This document shows, one piece after another, positions 1 to 10,232 of a stretch of DNA of 64,000 nt. Source of the DNA: Candidatus Nitricoxidireducens bremensis (GTDB lineage: Bacteria; Pseudomonadota; Gammaproteobacteria; Burkholderiales; Rhodocyclaceae); NCBI GenBank assembly GCA_030247725.1, contig JAOTRT010000004.1, forward strand, positions 186,001 through 250,000. Direction: 5' to 3'. The position numbers and the translations under genes were made by a program. Position 1 is the first letter of the stretch; the number at the start of each line of letters is the position of its first letter. Under the pieces are notes generated by a model. That model saw only the letters and a program-made list of their open reading frames with translations, was not told the DNA's origin and did not search any database.

Positions 1-786
1 GTCCACGGGGATCGGGCTCGCCGAGAGGCCGAGGATCTTGTTGGTCTCGGCCTGGCCCTTCCACTCTTCCTTGCTCTGGCCGTTGCCCAGGTCCTTGTCG
101 ATCCAGGGGATCAGGGAGCCGGCCAGGGGCACGCCGAAATTGGAGGTGGGGAAGGAATCGTCGCGCAGGATGCCGGCGACTTCCCGGTCGATGTCGAGGA
201 TGGCGGAGGCCGGGTCGTCGAGCAGGCTCTTGGCGACCTTGTGGGCCTCGCCCATCTGGTTGAGCAGTTCGCGCATGTTCTGCGCGCCGGCGCCGGAAGC
301 GGCCTGGTAGGTCATGGAAGTCAGCCACTCCACCAGGTCGGCCTTGAACAGGCCGCCCAGGGCCATCAGCATCAGGGACACGGTGCAGTTGCCGCCGATC
401 CAGTTGTTGCCGCCCTTGGCCAGGGAGTCCTTGATGACGTGGAGGTTCACCGGGTCGAGGATGATGACGGCGTCGTCCTTCATGCGCAGGGACGAGGCCG
501 CATCGATCCAGTGGCCCTTCCAGCCGGCTTCGCGCAGCTTGGGGAAGACTTCGTTGGTGTAGTCGCCGCCCTGGCAGGTGATGACGATGTCCATGGCCTT
601 GAGATCGTCCACGCTCTTGGCGTCCTTGAGGGGCGCACCGCCGCCCTCGGCGGGACCCTTACCGCCCACGTTGGACGTGGTGAAGAACACCGGCTCGATC
701 AGGCCGAAATCGCTTTCCTCGCGCATGCGCTGCATAAGCACGGAGCCCACCATGCCGCGCCAACCCACCAGACCTACTCGCTTCAT
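1..786 (-). CDS. asd: Aspartate-semialdehyde dehydrogenase, 3' part cut by window edge
   Basis: NADPH-dependent reduction of aspartyl phosphate to aspartate semialdehyde, the branch point for lysine, threonine, methionine and diaminopimelate. The visible 262 residues begin [20 protein letters not shown], the nucleotide-binding glycine motif of the family. The active-site cysteine lies in GGNCTVSLM, about residue 135, where E. coli Asd has Cys135. The family is about 370 residues, so roughly the last 110 lie outside the window. It starts 28 nt after the leuB stop on the same strand and probably forms the end of the leu operon. No defect is seen in the visible part. Confidence 0.95.
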   Translation of the reverse strand, partial: MKRVGLVGWRGMVGSVLMQRMREESDFGLIEPVFFTTSNVGGKGPAEGGGAPLKDAKSVDDLKAMDIVITCQGGDYTNEVFPKLREAGWKGHWIDAASSLRMKDDAVIILDPVNLHVIKDSLAKGGNNWIGGNCTVSLMLMALGGLFKADLVEWLTSMTYQAASGAGAQNMRELLNQMGEAHKVAKSLLDDPASAILDIDREVAGILRDDSFPTSNFGVPLAGSLIPWIDKDLGNGQSKEEWKGQAETNKILGLSASPIPVD

Positions 787-814
787 TTCAGTTTTCCTCG
801 AATGACAGTTTCTC

Positions 815-1870
815 TTACAGCGCCGCGAGTACCGCGTCGCCCATTTCTTTCGTACCGACCGCTTTCATACCGGATTCAGCGATGTCGCCGGTGCGCACGC
901 CCTTCGCCAGCACCCGCTTCACGGCGGCCTCGATGCGGTCGGCCGGCTCGCCCAGCCCGAAGCTGTAGCGCAGCATCATGGCCGCCGACAGGATCGTCGC
1001 CAGCGGGTTGGCGATGTTCTTGCCGGCGATGTCCGGCGCCGAGCCGTGGATGGGCTCGTAGAGGCCGAAGTTCTTCTCGTTGAGTGAGGCTGACGGCAGC
1101 ATGCCGATGGAGCCCGTCAGCATGGAGGCCTCGTCCGAGAGGATGTCGCCGAACATGTTGCCCGTGACGATGACGTCGAACTGCTTGGGGTTCTTGAGCA
1201 GCTGCATCGCCGCGTTGTCCACGTACTGGTGCGTCAACTCGACTTCGGGATATTCCTTGCCCACCGCCGTGACCACTTCGCGCCAGAGCTGCATGGTGTC
1301 GAGCACGTTGGCCTTGTCCACCGAGCACAGGCGCTTGTTGCGCTTCATGGCGGCCTGGAAGCCCACATGGGCGACGCGGCGGATCTCGCTCTCCGAGTAG
1401 CGCATGGTGTCGAAGCCCTCGCGCTCGCCGTTGGCCAGCGTGTGGATGCCGCGCGGCTTGCCGAAGTAGATGTCGCCGGTCAGCTCGCGGATGATGAGGA
1501 TGTCGAGCCCCGCCACCACCTCGGGCTTCAGGGTCGAGGCATGCACCAGCTCCGGATATACCATCGCCGGGCGGAAGTTGGCGAACAGGTTGAGTTCCTT
1601 GCGCAGGCCCAGGATGGCCTGCTCGGGCCGCAGTTCCCGCGGCAGGGTGTCGAGGCTGAAATCGCCCACGGCGCCGAACAGCACGGCATCGGCTTCCTTG
1701 GCCAGCTTGAGGGTGGCCTCGGGCAGCGGGTGGCCCTTGGTGCGGTAGCCGGCGCCGCCGACGGGCGCCTCTTCCATTTCGAACTTGAGGTCCAGCGCCT
1801 TGAGCACGCGCACCGCTTCCGCGGTGATTTCGGGGCCGATACCGTCGCCGGGCAATACGCAAATCTTCAT
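815..1870 (-). CDS. leuB: 3-isopropylmalate dehydrogenase
   Basis: Oxidative decarboxylation of 3-isopropylmalate with NAD in leucine synthesis, cytoplasmic. The 351 residues match the usual family length. Visible motifs are [15 protein letters not shown] at the N-terminus, the substrate-binding arginine region ([10 protein letters not shown]), the metal-binding segment [13 protein letters not shown] and the NAD-binding [20 protein letters not shown]. The leuD stop lies 49 nt upstream and asd starts 28 nt downstream, so it is read within a leuC-lipoprotein-leuD-leuB-asd unit. Confidence 0.98.
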   Translation of the reverse strand: MKICVLPGDGIGPEITAEAVRVLKALDLKFEMEEAPVGGAGYRTKGHPLPEATLKLAKEADAVLFGAVGDFSLDTLPRELRPEQAILGLRKELNLFANFRPAMVYPELVHASTLKPEVVAGLDILIIRELTGDIYFGKPRGIHTLANGEREGFDTMRYSESEIRRVAHVGFQAAMKRNKRLCSVDKANVLDTMQLWREVVTAVGKEYPEVELTHQYVDNAAMQLLKNPKQFDVIVTGNMFGDILSDEASMLTGSIGMLPSASLNEKNFGLYEPIHGSAPDIAGKNIANPLATILSAAMMLRYSFGLGEPADRIEAAVKRVLAKGVRTGDIAESGMKAVGTKEMGDAVLAAL

Positions 1871-1919
1871 ACGTCCACTTTCTCAAAATCGCGGTCGCGC
1901 AGACGACCGCGGGTTCGTC

Positions 1920-2561
1920 CTATTGGGCAAACAACCAGGGTTGATCGATACGGCGCCTGGCCTCGAATTCGCGGATATTCTCCGCATGGCGCAGGGTCAG
2001 TCCGATGTCGTCCCAGCCGTTGAGCAGGCATTCCTTGCGGAAGGGGTCCACGTCGAAGGGCAGCACCTTGCCGTCGGGCCGCGTCACGGTCTGGGCCGCC
2101 AGGTCGATCTTCAGGCGGAAGCCGGGCGTCGCCAGGGCCAGCTCGAACAGGGCATCCACTTCGACGGCCGGCAGCTTGATGGGCAGCAGGCCGTTCTTGA
2201 AGCAGTTGTTGAAGAAGATGTCGGCGAAGCTGGTGCCGATCAGGGCGCGGAAGCCGTAATCCTCCAGGGCCCAGGGCGCGTGCTCGCGGGAGGAACCGCA
2301 GCCGAAGTTGTCCCGCGTCAACAGGATGGCGGCACCCTGGTAGCGCGGCTGGTTGAGCACGAAGTCGGGGTTGAGCGGGCGCTTGGCGCAGTCCTGCCCC
2401 GGCTCGCCGCGATCGAGATAGCGCCACTCGTCGAAGGCGTTGGGGCCGAAGCCGGCGCGCTTGATCGACTTGAGGAACTGCTTGGGAATGATGGCGTCCG
2501 TGTCCACGTTGGCGCGGTCCAGAGGTGCCACGAGGCCGTCGAGTTGGGTGAAGGCGCGCAT
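1920..2561 (-). CDS. leuD: 3-isopropylmalate dehydratase small subunit
   Basis: Swivelling small subunit of isopropylmalate isomerase, partner of LeuC encoded just upstream. The 213 residues contain the typical N-terminal [20 protein letters not shown] and the substrate-loop segment [15 protein letters not shown]. Its ATG shares one base with the stop of the small lipoprotein gene (a TAATG junction), which suggests translational coupling. Length and motifs are those of a normal proteobacterial LeuD. Confidence 0.98.
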   Translation of the reverse strand: MRAFTQLDGLVAPLDRANVDTDAIIPKQFLKSIKRAGFGPNAFDEWRYLDRGEPGQDCAKRPLNPDFVLNQPRYQGAAILLTRDNFGCGSSREHAPWALEDYGFRALIGTSFADIFFNNCFKNGLLPIKLPAVEVDALFELALATPGFRLKIDLAAQTVTRPDGKVLPFDVDPFRKECLLNGWDDIGLTLRHAENIREFEARRRIDQPWLFAQ

Positions 2562-2680
2562 TACTTGCTCGACCTCTGGATGGCCTCGCCGGCCTTCTCG
2601 ATGTCCTTGCCCACGCCCTGGACGGTATTGCAGCCGGCCAGGAACAGGGTGACGGACGCGATGGCAAAGATACGCAGCAT
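2561..2680 (-). CDS. Entericidin A/B-like small lipoprotein
   Basis: A 39-residue protein starting [17 protein letters not shown]. This is a short lipoprotein signal peptide with a lipobox (FLAGC) putting the lipidated cysteine at residue 17. The mature part, [20 protein letters not shown], follows the entericidin pattern (GxGKDxxKAG). Entericidins are tiny envelope lipoproteins first described as a toxin/antidote pair in E. coli; only one copy is visible here, so the role is open. It lies between leuC (11 nt gap) and leuD (1-nt overlap), an unusual place inside a biosynthetic operon. Confidence 0.85.
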   Translation of the reverse strand: MLRIFAIASVTLFLAGCNTVQGVGKDIEKAGEAIQRSSK

Positions 2681-2691
2681 GTCGTCTCTCC

Positions 2692-4098
2692 TCAGGGAAG
2701 TTCGCGCACGTCGGCGAAACGGCCGGCGATGGCCGCCGCCGCCGCCATGGCGGGGCTCACGAGATGGGTACGGCCGCCGGCACCCTGGCGGCCTTCGAAG
2801 TTGCGGTTCGAGGTGGAGGCGCAGCGCTCGCCCGGCTCCAGCCGGTCGGCGTTCATGGCCAGGCACATGGAGCAGCCCGGCTCGCGCCACTCGAAGCCGG
2901 CGGCGATGAAGACCTTGTCGAGCCCCTCGGCTTCGGCCTGGCGCTTGACCAGGCCGGAGCCCGGCACCACCAGCACCTGGCGGACGGAGTCGGCCTTGCG
3001 GCGGCCCTTGGCGACGGCGGCAGCCTCGCGCAGGTCCTCGATGCGGGAGTTGGTGCAGGAGCCGATGAAGACCTTGTCCACCTTGACCTGCTCGATGGGC
3101 GTGCGCGGCGTCAGGCCCATGTACTGGAGCGCCCGCGCCACGCCCTCGCGCTTGACGGGATCGGCGAAGTCCTCGGGAGCCGGCACCTGGCCCTTGATGT
3201 CGGTGACCATCTCGGGCGACGTGCCCCAGGTGACCTGGGGCTGGATGGCGCGACCGTCGATCTCGACCGTGGCGTCGAAGCGGGCGCCTTCGTCGGACAC
3301 CAGGGTGCGCCAGTAGGCGACGGCGCGGTCCCACAGCTCGCCCTGGGGCGAGAAGGGACGGCCCTTCAGGTAGTCGATGGTGGTCTGGTCCACGGCGACG
3401 AAGCCGACGCGGGCGCCGGCCTCGATGGCCATGTTGCAGAGGGTCATGCGTCCTTCCATCGACAGGCCGCGGATGGCGGAGCCGCCGAACTCGATGGCGT
3501 AGCCCGTGCCGCCGGCGGTACCGATCCTGCCGATCAGGGCCAGGGCGATGTCCTTGGCGGAGACGCCCTTGCCGAGGGGTCCATCCACCTTGACCAGCAT
3601 GGTCTTGGACTTCTTCTGCAGCAGGCACTGGGTCGCCATCACGTGCTCGACCTCGGAGGTGCCGATACCGTGGGCCAGACAGGCAAAGGCACCGTGGGTC
3701 GAGGTGTGGGAGTCGCCGCACACCACGGTCATGCCGGGCAGCGTGGCGCCGTTCTCCGGCCCGATGACGTGGACGATGCCCTGGCGGGCGTCCTTGAAGG
3801 GGAAGTAGGCAAGCGCGCCCACTTCACGGATGTTGGCGTCCAGGGTCTCGACCTGCTGGCGCGAAACCGGGTCCGTGATGCCCTCGTCCCAATGGTCGGT
3901 GGGCGTGTTGTGGTCGGCGGTGGCGACGATGGAAGAAATGCGCCAGGGCTTGCGGCCGGCGAGCTTGAGGCCTTCGAAGGCCTGGGGGCTCGTCACCTCG
4001 TGTACCAGGTGGCGGTCGATATAGAGGAGCGCCGTGCCGTCCTCTTCGATATGGACGACGTGGTTCTCCCAAAGCTTGTCGTAGAGCGTCTTTGGCAT
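2692..4098 (-). CDS. leuC: 3-isopropylmalate dehydratase large subunit
   Basis: Catalytic [4Fe-4S] subunit of isopropylmalate isomerase (aconitase family). The 468 residues begin [15 protein letters not shown]. Cluster cysteines are visible in [10 protein letters not shown] and in the [11 protein letters not shown] segment; the [14 protein letters not shown] motif is also intact. It is the first gene of the leu-asd unit. The nearest upstream gene on this strand is about 930 bp away on the far side of an MFS gene, so a promoter of its own is likely in the 103-nt gap upstream. Confidence 0.98.
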   Translation of the reverse strand: MPKTLYDKLWENHVVHIEEDGTALLYIDRHLVHEVTSPQAFEGLKLAGRKPWRISSIVATADHNTPTDHWDEGITDPVSRQQVETLDANIREVGALAYFPFKDARQGIVHVIGPENGATLPGMTVVCGDSHTSTHGAFACLAHGIGTSEVEHVMATQCLLQKKSKTMLVKVDGPLGKGVSAKDIALALIGRIGTAGGTGYAIEFGGSAIRGLSMEGRMTLCNMAIEAGARVGFVAVDQTTIDYLKGRPFSPQGELWDRAVAYWRTLVSDEGARFDATVEIDGRAIQPQVTWGTSPEMVTDIKGQVPAPEDFADPVKREGVARALQYMGLTPRTPIEQVKVDKVFIGSCTNSRIEDLREAAAVAKGRRKADSVRQVLVVPGSGLVKRQAEAEGLDKVFIAAGFEWREPGCSMCLAMNADRLEPGERCASTSNRNFEGRQGAGGRTHLVSPAMAAAAAIAGRFADVRELP

Positions 4099-4127
4099 CT
4101 GTATAGGTTTCCGCAGGGGAAACGCGG

Positions 4128-4133
4128 ATTATC
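4128..4133 (-). promoter_or_regulatory. Candidate -10 element for the leuC operon
   Basis: Read on the minus strand this is GATAAT, 29 nt before the leuC ATG, inside the only gap between leuC and the transporter gene. No good TTGACA-like -35 was found at the correct spacing, so the assignment rests on the -10 match and position alone. Confidence 0.3.
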
Positions 4134-4201
4134 GCATAGCTCCCGCCCGCAAACCCGCGGCGGCGGCGGCTTCGCCCTCCTCCGCCCTGCCCCGGCGCCC
4201 T

Positions 4202-5350
4202 TCAGCGCCCCGTCCCGCCGCCGGCCGCCATGCCGCGCCAGACCAGCAGCCAGCCGACGAACGCCAGGGCCGCGCCGACCGTATAGGTCCACTCCGGGCC
4301 GAGGCTGGTCCAGGCTTCGCCGCTGAACAGGTTGCCCAGCATGCCGCCGGCGCCGAAGGAGATGCTGCCGTAGAGGGCCTGGACGCGCCCCTGCTGCTGG
4401 GAGGGGAACCAGCGGTTGAGGGCGGTCACCGCCGCCACATGGAAGGCGCCGAAGGTGGCGCCGTGCATGACCTGGGCGGCCAGCAGCAACGGCAGGGAAT
4501 CCACCTGCCAGCCGATGAGCAGGAAGCGCAGCACCGCCAGGGCGAAGCTCGCCAGCAGGATGGCGCGCGGGGAGTGGCGCCGGATCATGCCCGGCATCAG
4601 CAGGAACACCAGGATCTCGGCGATGACGCCCAGGGACCAGAGGGCTCCCACCAGGGTCTTGCCGTAGCCGTGGTCCACCAGGTGGATGGAGAAGAAGACG
4701 TAGAGGGGCCCGTGGGCGGCCGACATGAAGAAGCAGGCCGCCAGCAGCGCCAGCACCTCCGGGCGCAACAGAGCGAGCCGCAACGGCGGGTGGGCGCGTG
4801 CCGCAGCCGCGGGGGGCGCCTCCTCCAGGGCGGCGGCGCAGGCGACGATACCGGCCAGGAGGGCGGCGCAGACCCAGAGCAGGGTCGTCAGGGGCGCCGC
4901 ATCCAGCAACGCGCCGACGCCGAGGACGGCGGCGACGAAGCCCACCGAGCCCCAGAGGCGGATGCGGCCGTAGTCCTCGGTGCGCCCCTGCAAATGGTCC
5001 AGCGTGAGGGCTTCGACGAGGGGCAGCGAGGCGCTCCAGAAGAAGGTCATGGCGCACATGCCGGCGAAGACCCCCCAGAACTCCACGGTGACGAAGAAGG
5101 CGAAAAAGCCGACGACGGAGAGGATGGCCGAGAGACGGACGACGGGAATGCGCCGGCCGAGGCGGTCCGCCAGCCAGCCCCAAAGGGCCGGGGCCAGCAG
5201 ACGCATGACCTGGCCGACGGACATGAGGACGCCGATATCCCAGGCGGAGAAGCTCAGGGACTGGAGATAGAGCGTGAAATACGGCGCGAACGCGCCGATG
5301 TAGGCGAAGTAAAAGAAATACCAGGCGGAGAGCCGCCAGTGGGAGTGCAT
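4202..5350 (-). CDS. MFS transporter of the MFS_1-like / HcaT type
   Basis: Inner-membrane protein of 382 residues with about twelve hydrophobic segments. The N-terminal WYFFYFAYIGAFAPYFTLYL resembles the LacY/HcaT (phenylpropionate permease-like) branch. The cytoplasmic loop motif GWLADRLGRRIPVVR (MFS motif A) follows the second helix. Substrate cannot be told from sequence. It is transcribed away from the YdcH/aroC genes and toward leuC with a 103-nt gap. Length is normal for the branch and no lesion is visible. Confidence 0.85.
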   Translation of the reverse strand: MHSHWRLSAWYFFYFAYIGAFAPYFTLYLQSLSFSAWDIGVLMSVGQVMRLLAPALWGWLADRLGRRIPVVRLSAILSVVGFFAFFVTVEFWGVFAGMCAMTFFWSASLPLVEALTLDHLQGRTEDYGRIRLWGSVGFVAAVLGVGALLDAAPLTTLLWVCAALLAGIVACAAALEEAPPAAAARAHPPLRLALLRPEVLALLAACFFMSAAHGPLYVFFSIHLVDHGYGKTLVGALWSLGVIAEILVFLLMPGMIRRHSPRAILLASFALAVLRFLLIGWQVDSLPLLLAAQVMHGATFGAFHVAAVTALNRWFPSQQQGRVQALYGSISFGAGGMLGNLFSGEAWTSLGPEWTYTVGAALAFVGWLLVWRGMAAGGGTGR

Positions 5351-5419
5351 GGTGTCGGCGGCGACGGGCGGGAGAGGAGGCGCGGCACGCCCGTACGTGC
5401 CGCCCTCAACGAGGCGGGA

Positions 5420-5677
5420 TCAGCCCTGGCGGCCGAGCTTGTGGGCGCGCAGCATGCCGTAGAGTTCGTCCTTCAGCTTGACGCGCTTCTTTTTCATGTC
5501 TTCCAGGGTGAAGTCATCGACGGGGACATCCTCCTCCTCCAGGCGCTCGACCTCGCCGGTGACGTGGTGGTATTCGTCGAAAAGGCGCGCGAAGTGGTGG
5601 TCGCCGACCTTGAGGGCATGGATGTCCTCGTGATACTCGGGAAACTCGTGGTGCAGGTCGTGATGTTCGATTTGCAT
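5420..5677 (-). CDS. YdcH family (DUF465) small charged protein
   Basis: An 85-residue, acidic and histidine-rich protein beginning MQIEHHDLHHEFPEYHEDIH. The C-terminal half (LKDELYGMLRAHK) fits the DUF465/YdcH helical-hairpin family, whose function is unknown. The start was placed at the ATG because GGAAGG lies about 7 nt upstream. An alternative TTG five codons earlier would put that ribosome-binding site inside the gene. aroC ends 32 nt upstream on the same strand, so the two may be co-transcribed. Confidence 0.85.
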   Translation of the reverse strand: MQIEHHDLHHEFPEYHEDIHALKVGDHHFARLFDEYHHVTGEVERLEEEDVPVDDFTLEDMKKKRVKLKDELYGMLRAHKLGRQG

Positions 5678-5709
5678 GCTGAATCCTTCCAACTGTGGTT
5701 GCGCTTATT

Positions 5710-6807
5710 TTACCGACGGCCCGGTATCTTCGGGGTCGGGCACTGCACGTCGCCGCATTGCGCGCGGTGGCGCAAGGCCGCGTCGATGAGCACGAGGGCC
5801 AGCATCGCCTCGGCGATGGGGGTGGCGCGGATGCCGACGCAGGGGTCGTGGCGTCCCTCGGTGGAAATGCTGACCGCCTGGCCCTCCAGGTCGATGGACC
5901 GGCGCGGCAGGCGGATGCTGGAAGTGGGCTTCACCGCCATGCGGGCGACGATGTCCTGGCCGGTGGAGATGCCGCCGAGGATGCCGCCGGCGTGGTTGCT
6001 GGCGAAGCCCTCGGGCGTCAACTCGTCGCCGTGCTCGCTGCCGCGCTGGGTCACGCAGCCGAAGCCGGCGCCGATCTCCACGCCCTTGACCGCATTGATG
6101 CTCATGAGGGCATAGGCGATCTCGGCATCGAGGCGGTCGAACACCGGGTCGCCCCAGCCGACGGGGACGTTTTCGGCCACCACGGAAATTTCGGCACCGA
6201 TGGAGTCGCCGGCGCGGCGCAATTCGTCCATGTAGGCCTCAAGGCGCGGCACGATGTCGGCGTCCGGCACGAAGAAGGGGTTGGCGTCCACGGCGTCCCA
6301 GGCCTTGAAGGGAATCTCGATGGGCCCGAGCCGGCTCATGTAGCCACGCACCAGGACACCGTGCTTTTCCCGCAGCCACTTCTTGGCGATGGCGCCGGCG
6401 GCGACGCGCGTCGCCGTCTCGCGGGCCGACGAGCGCCCGCCGCCGCGGTAGTCGCGGATGCCGTATTTCTGCCAGTAGGTGTAGTCGGCATGGCCGGGCC
6501 GGAAGCTCTTGGCGATGTCGCCGTAGTCCTTGCTGCGCTGGTCCGTATTGCGGATCAGCAGGCCGATGGGGGTGCCCGTCGTGCGGCCCTCGAACACGCC
6601 GGAGAGGATTTCCACCGCATCCGGCTCGCGGCGCTGGGTCACATGCCGCGAGGTGCCGGGCTTGCGCCGGTCGAGTTCCGCCTGGATTTCCGCCTCGCTG
6701 ATTTCAAGACCCGGCGGGCAGCCATCGACGACGCAGCCGATGGCCGGTCCATGGGATTCGCCGAAGGAGGAAACGCGGAAAAGCTGGCCGAAGGAATTGC
6801 CGGACAT
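5710..6807 (-). CDS. aroC: Chorismate synthase
   Basis: Last step of the shikimate pathway, converting EPSP to chorismate with reduced FMN. The 365 residues start [20 protein letters not shown], the first family signature. The [18 protein letters not shown] segment and the C-terminal [14 protein letters not shown] / [13 protein letters not shown] motifs are all present. Length is as expected for the bacterial enzyme. It is downstream of the acyl-CoA ligase on the same strand with a 75-nt gap. Confidence 0.98.
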   Translation of the reverse strand: MSGNSFGQLFRVSSFGESHGPAIGCVVDGCPPGLEISEAEIQAELDRRKPGTSRHVTQRREPDAVEILSGVFEGRTTGTPIGLLIRNTDQRSKDYGDIAKSFRPGHADYTYWQKYGIRDYRGGGRSSARETATRVAAGAIAKKWLREKHGVLVRGYMSRLGPIEIPFKAWDAVDANPFFVPDADIVPRLEAYMDELRRAGDSIGAEISVVAENVPVGWGDPVFDRLDAEIAYALMSINAVKGVEIGAGFGCVTQRGSEHGDELTPEGFASNHAGGILGGISTGQDIVARMAVKPTSSIRLPRRSIDLEGQAVSISTEGRHDPCVGIRATPIAEAMLALVLIDAALRHRAQCGDVQCPTPKIPGRR

Positions 6808-6882
6808 GGGGATGAAGACTCGGGATGCGGGGTCCGTGCCAGTTTATCACGGGGCTCCCGCCGCCTCGGGCGGGGCGGGGCC

Positions 6883-8562
6883 CTAGGCGGGACCGGCAAG
6901 CTCCCCGTCCCGCAACGCCCGCCGCAGGATCTTGCCCACATTGGTCTTGGGCAGCTCCGTACGGAATTCGACGCGATGGGGAATCTTGTAGGCGGTGAGA
7001 CTCTCGCGGCAATGGGCAATCAAGGCCTCGGCGGTCAGTCCGGGGTCCTTGCGGACCACGAAGATCTTCACGGCCTCGCCGGACCTCTCGTCCGGCACGC
7101 CGATGGCCGCCACCTCCAGCACACCCGGATGCATGGCGACGATGGCCTCCACCTCGTTGGGATAGACGTTGAATCCCGATACCAGGATCGTGTCCTTCTT
7201 GCGGTCCACGATGCGTACGAAGCCCCGCTCGTCCATCACCGCCACGTCGCCGGTGCGCAGGAAGCCGTCCGCCGTCAGCGCCCGGGCCGTCTCCTCGGGC
7301 CGGTTCCAGTAGCCCGTCATGACCTGGGGACCGCGGACGCACAGTTCGCCGGGACTGCCGAGGGGGACCTCGCAGCCCGCCTCGTCCCGGATCGACACCG
7401 CCGTCGAGGAAATCGGCAGGCCGATGGCGCCGTTGTATTCCTTCAGGTCGAGGGGGTTGATGGTCACGGCGGGGGAAGTCTCCGTCAGGCCGTAGGCCTC
7501 GATCAGCGCCGTCCCGGTCACCTGCTGCCAGCGGTCGGCGACGCTCTGTTGTACGGCCATGCCGCCGCCAAGGGCCACCTTCAGCGACGAAAAGTCGAGC
7601 TTCGCGAAATCCGGGTTGTTGAGCAGGGCGTTGAACAGGGTATTGACCCCGGTCATCACGGAAAAGGGGTATTTGCCGAGTTCCTTGACGAAGCCGGGAA
7701 TGTCCCGCGGATTCGTGATCAGCAGGTTGGTGGCGCCGATCTTGAGGAAGGTGAGGCAGTTCGCCGTCAGGGCGAAGATGTGGTACAGCGGCAAGGCCGT
7801 GACGACGAGTTCGCGGCCATCTTCCAGCGCCGAACCGATCCAGGCGTGGGCCTGCTGGAGATTGGCGACGATGTTGCGATGGGTCAGCATGGCGCCCTTG
7901 GAAACACCCGTCGTGCCCCCGGTATATTGCAGGAAGGCGATATCCTGCGGCCCCACCTCGGGAGCCGCGAAGGCGGCACCGCCCCCCGCGGACAGTGCCG
8001 CGAGGAAAGGCACCGCCGCCGGTATCTGCCAGGCCGGCACCAGCTTCCTGACATGGCGGACGACGAAATTCACCAGGTCCCGCTTCGGGAAACCCAGCAT
8101 GTCGCCCAGGCCGGTGACCACCACATGCCGGATCGACACGCGGGGCAGGACCTTCTGCAGCACATGGGCGAAGTTCTCGACGATGACGATGGCCTCGGCG
8201 CCGGAATCCCGCAACTGGTGCTCCAGCTCCCGCGGCGTATAGAGGGGATTGCAGTTGACCACCGTGTAGCCGGCGCGCAGGGCGCCGAACATCGCCACCG
8301 GGTACTGCAGGACATTCGGCATCATCAGGGCGATACGGGTGCCGCGGGGCAACTTCAGCACCGACTGGCAATAGGCGGCGAAATCCCGCGTCAGGCGGTC
8401 CAGTTCCCCATAGCTGACGGCCTTGCCCATATTGACGAAGGCCGCCTTGTCGCCGAACGCCGCCACGCTCCGCTCGAACAACTCGCCGACGGAGCGATAG
8501 GCGTCCGCATCGATCTCGGCGGGAATACCCGCCGGATAGCTCCGCAGCCAGATGGACTCCAC
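6883..8562 (-). CDS. AMP-forming long-chain acyl-CoA ligase (FadD-like)
   Basis: A 559-residue ANL-superfamily enzyme expected to activate a fatty or related carboxylic acid via an acyl-adenylate. Visible core motifs are [18 protein letters not shown] (P-loop), [10 protein letters not shown], the [10 protein letters not shown] region, and the C-terminal [10 protein letters not shown] and [10 protein letters not shown] with the catalytic lysine. It resembles FadD more than acetyl-CoA synthetase, but chain-length preference cannot be judged here. A CBS-domain gene lies 72 nt upstream on the same strand. Confidence 0.92.
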   Translation of the reverse strand: MESIWLRSYPAGIPAEIDADAYRSVGELFERSVAAFGDKAAFVNMGKAVSYGELDRLTRDFAAYCQSVLKLPRGTRIALMMPNVLQYPVAMFGALRAGYTVVNCNPLYTPRELEHQLRDSGAEAIVIVENFAHVLQKVLPRVSIRHVVVTGLGDMLGFPKRDLVNFVVRHVRKLVPAWQIPAAVPFLAALSAGGGAAFAAPEVGPQDIAFLQYTGGTTGVSKGAMLTHRNIVANLQQAHAWIGSALEDGRELVVTALPLYHIFALTANCLTFLKIGATNLLITNPRDIPGFVKELGKYPFSVMTGVNTLFNALLNNPDFAKLDFSSLKVALGGGMAVQQSVADRWQQVTGTALIEAYGLTETSPAVTINPLDLKEYNGAIGLPISSTAVSIRDEAGCEVPLGSPGELCVRGPQVMTGYWNRPEETARALTADGFLRTGDVAVMDERGFVRIVDRKKDTILVSGFNVYPNEVEAIVAMHPGVLEVAAIGVPDERSGEAVKIFVVRKDPGLTAEALIAHCRESLTAYKIPHRVEFRTELPKTNVGKILRRALRDGELAGPA

Positions 8563-8634
8563 CCGTGTCTCCTCGTTCCGGCTTGTACCGCCGAATCCGT
8601 CAAACCCCGCAGGCCGGCCCGCCGGCCCGGGGGA

Positions 8635-9093
8635 TCAGGCTTCCTCGCGCTTTTCCCCGCCGTCGGGCCAGTCGCGGATGTAGGCCTTGAGCATGCGGTT
8701 CTCGAAACTCTGTTCCTCCAGCACCGCCTTGGCCACGTCGTGGAAGGAGATCACGCCCAGCAGCGTGTCGCCGTCCATCACGGGCAGATAGCGCATATGC
8801 TGGTCCACCATCAGGCGGCGCAGGTCGTCCACCTCCATGGCCGGATTGCCGGTGCGCGGATCGGACACCATGACATCGCCGATGCGCAGGCTCTGCCAGG
8901 CGGCACCGCCGGCACGCACCGCCTTGAGGACTTCGCGGAACGTCAGCATGCCGGTCATGCGGCCGCCGCTGAAACAGACGAGGGAGCCCACATCCTGCTC
9001 GCTCATGATGGCGACGGCATCGGCCAGCGTCTTGTCCGGCGAAATGGTGTAGAGCACCGTACCCTTGATCGCTAGAATTTCCCTGACTTGCAT
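8635..9093 (-). CDS. Tandem CBS-domain protein
   Basis: A 152-residue protein made almost entirely of two CBS motifs (about residues 1-60 and 70-130), starting MQVREILAIKGTVLYTISPD. CBS pairs usually bind adenosine nucleotides and regulate partners; no enzymatic domain is attached here. The second repeat ends YLPVMDGDTLLGVISFHDV, typical of the family. The tail (residues 130-152) is charged. Partner unknown; it could be co-transcribed with the downstream acyl-CoA ligase. Confidence 0.88.
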   Translation of the reverse strand: MQVREILAIKGTVLYTISPDKTLADAVAIMSEQDVGSLVCFSGGRMTGMLTFREVLKAVRAGGAAWQSLRIGDVMVSDPRTGNPAMEVDDLRRLMVDQHMRYLPVMDGDTLLGVISFHDVAKAVLEEQSFENRMLKAYIRDWPDGGEKREEA

Positions 9094-9177
9094 TTCGGTT
9101 ACCTCCTGGATTGTCCGCCACCACTCATCACCCCGGCCGGCGGCGCCGCGCGCCGCAATCCCCCGGGGAACGTTCCG

Positions 9178-9501
9178 CTATCTTTCCAGCAAATCCATCT
9201 TGCCCGGCTTGCGATTCCATGCGTCGGCATCCGCCGGCGGCTCCTTGCGCTCGACGATGGCCGGCCAGCGCTTGGCAAGCTCCGCATTCAGCGCGATGAA
9301 CGCCTTCTGGACCTCCGGCACGTCGTCCTCGGCGAAGATCGCCTCGGCCGGGCACTCCGGCACGCACAGGGTGCAGTCGATGCACTCGTCGGGATCGATG
9401 ACAAGGAAATTCGGCCCCTCGCGGAAGCAGTCCACCGGACAGACATCGACGCAGTCCGTGTACTTGCACTTGATGCAGTTTTCCGTCACCACGTAGGCCA
9501 T
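9178..9501 (-). CDS. fdxA: 7Fe ferredoxin (FdxA type)
   Basis: A 107-residue [3Fe-4S][4Fe-4S] ferredoxin, cytoplasmic electron carrier. It begins [20 protein letters not shown] and has the second cluster motif [12 protein letters not shown]. The first motif reads [14 protein letters not shown]; length and the C-terminal helix after the clusters are those of the Azotobacter FdI-like family. The start codon was chosen at the ATG just before AYVV; upstream codons in the same frame do not resemble the family. trxA is divergent about 235 nt away. Confidence 0.96.
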   Translation of the reverse strand: MAYVVTENCIKCKYTDCVDVCPVDCFREGPNFLVIDPDECIDCTLCVPECPAEAIFAEDDVPEVQKAFIALNAELAKRWPAIVERKEPPADADAWNRKPGKMDLLER

Positions 9502-9736
9502 CGCCGCTCCCGCTCCGTCCTGTTGCTGCCGCCTAGTATAAGCTGCGCTGATCCATTCATGGGACGCCGGCAAGCCTATTTCGGCCCGCCCCCAGCAGAG
9601 CGCAACCGCCCCGGCGCCAGGGTTTCCATCCGCGCCGTTTTTTTTGCTAGCATTCATCCCCGATAGCCTTCCTTCCCCTGGAATCCGGCCCCGGCGGCGG
9701 TTCCCCTCCCCGCAACAGAACAAGCAAGAGGACTTC

Positions 9737-10063
9737 ATGAGCGAACACATCCTTCACGTCACCGACGCCAGCTTCAAGAGCGAGGTGCTCGAATCCCCCG
9801 TTCCGGTGCTGGTCGATTACTGGGCGGAATGGTGCGGTCCCTGCAAGATGATCGCCCCGATCCTCGACGAGGTGGCCAAGGAATACGCCGGCAAGCTGAA
9901 GGTCGCCAAGCTCAACATCGACGACAACCCCAAGACGCCGGGCGAATACGGCATCCGCGGCATCCCCACGCTGCACCTGTTCAAGGGCGGCAATGTGGAG
10001 GCGCAGAAGGTCGGCGCCCTGTCGAAGTCCCAGTTGACCGCCTTCATTGACAGCAATCTCTGA
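9737..10063 (+). CDS. trxA: Thioredoxin 1
   Basis: Cytoplasmic disulfide reductant of 108 residues. The active site [13 protein letters not shown] and the cis-proline region [12 protein letters not shown] are present. An upstream aagcaagaggactt places an AGAGG Shine-Dalgarno close to the chosen ATG. It is followed by rho, the conserved proteobacterial trxA-rho order. The 235-nt gap shared with divergent fdxA must contain its promoter, but I could not define a convincing -35/-10 pair. Confidence 0.98.
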   Translation: MSEHILHVTDASFKSEVLESPVPVLVDYWAEWCGPCKMIAPILDEVAKEYAGKLKVAKLNIDDNPKTPGEYGIRGIPTLHLFKGGNVEAQKVGALSKSQLTAFIDSNL

Positions 10064-10078
10064 TATCGCTAGAGTCCC

Positions 10079-10138
10079 GCCTGAAGTCCTGCCGGCAAGC
10101 TTCTTCTAGAAGGCGCGCCCCGCCTCCGGACTTCGGGC
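10079..10138 (+). promoter_or_regulatory. Potential structured leader between trxA and rho
   Basis: The arms GCCTGAAGTCC (10079-10089) and GGACTTCGGGC (10128-10138) can pair over 11 positions in RNA, with one U-G wobble, enclosing 38 nt that itself contains short inverted repeats. It lies about 95 nt upstream of the rho start in a 169-nt leader. Rho is known to autoregulate through its leader in E. coli; a link here is inference. Confidence 0.4.
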
Positions 10139-10232
10139 CAGGGCCGGTTTCTCCGGCCCCCCGGAACACCAATCCCAGTTTCCTCAATCTCCCGGACCTC
10201 ACCTCGTCCGCGTCACCTCGCAGGTTCCCCCC

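Noticed and set aside
5695..9075. A very long plus-strand frame across aroC, the acyl-CoA ligase and the CBS gene
   Set aside because: It is antisense to three well-recognised genes; the translation is Gly/His/Ala-rich and typical of GC shadow frames.
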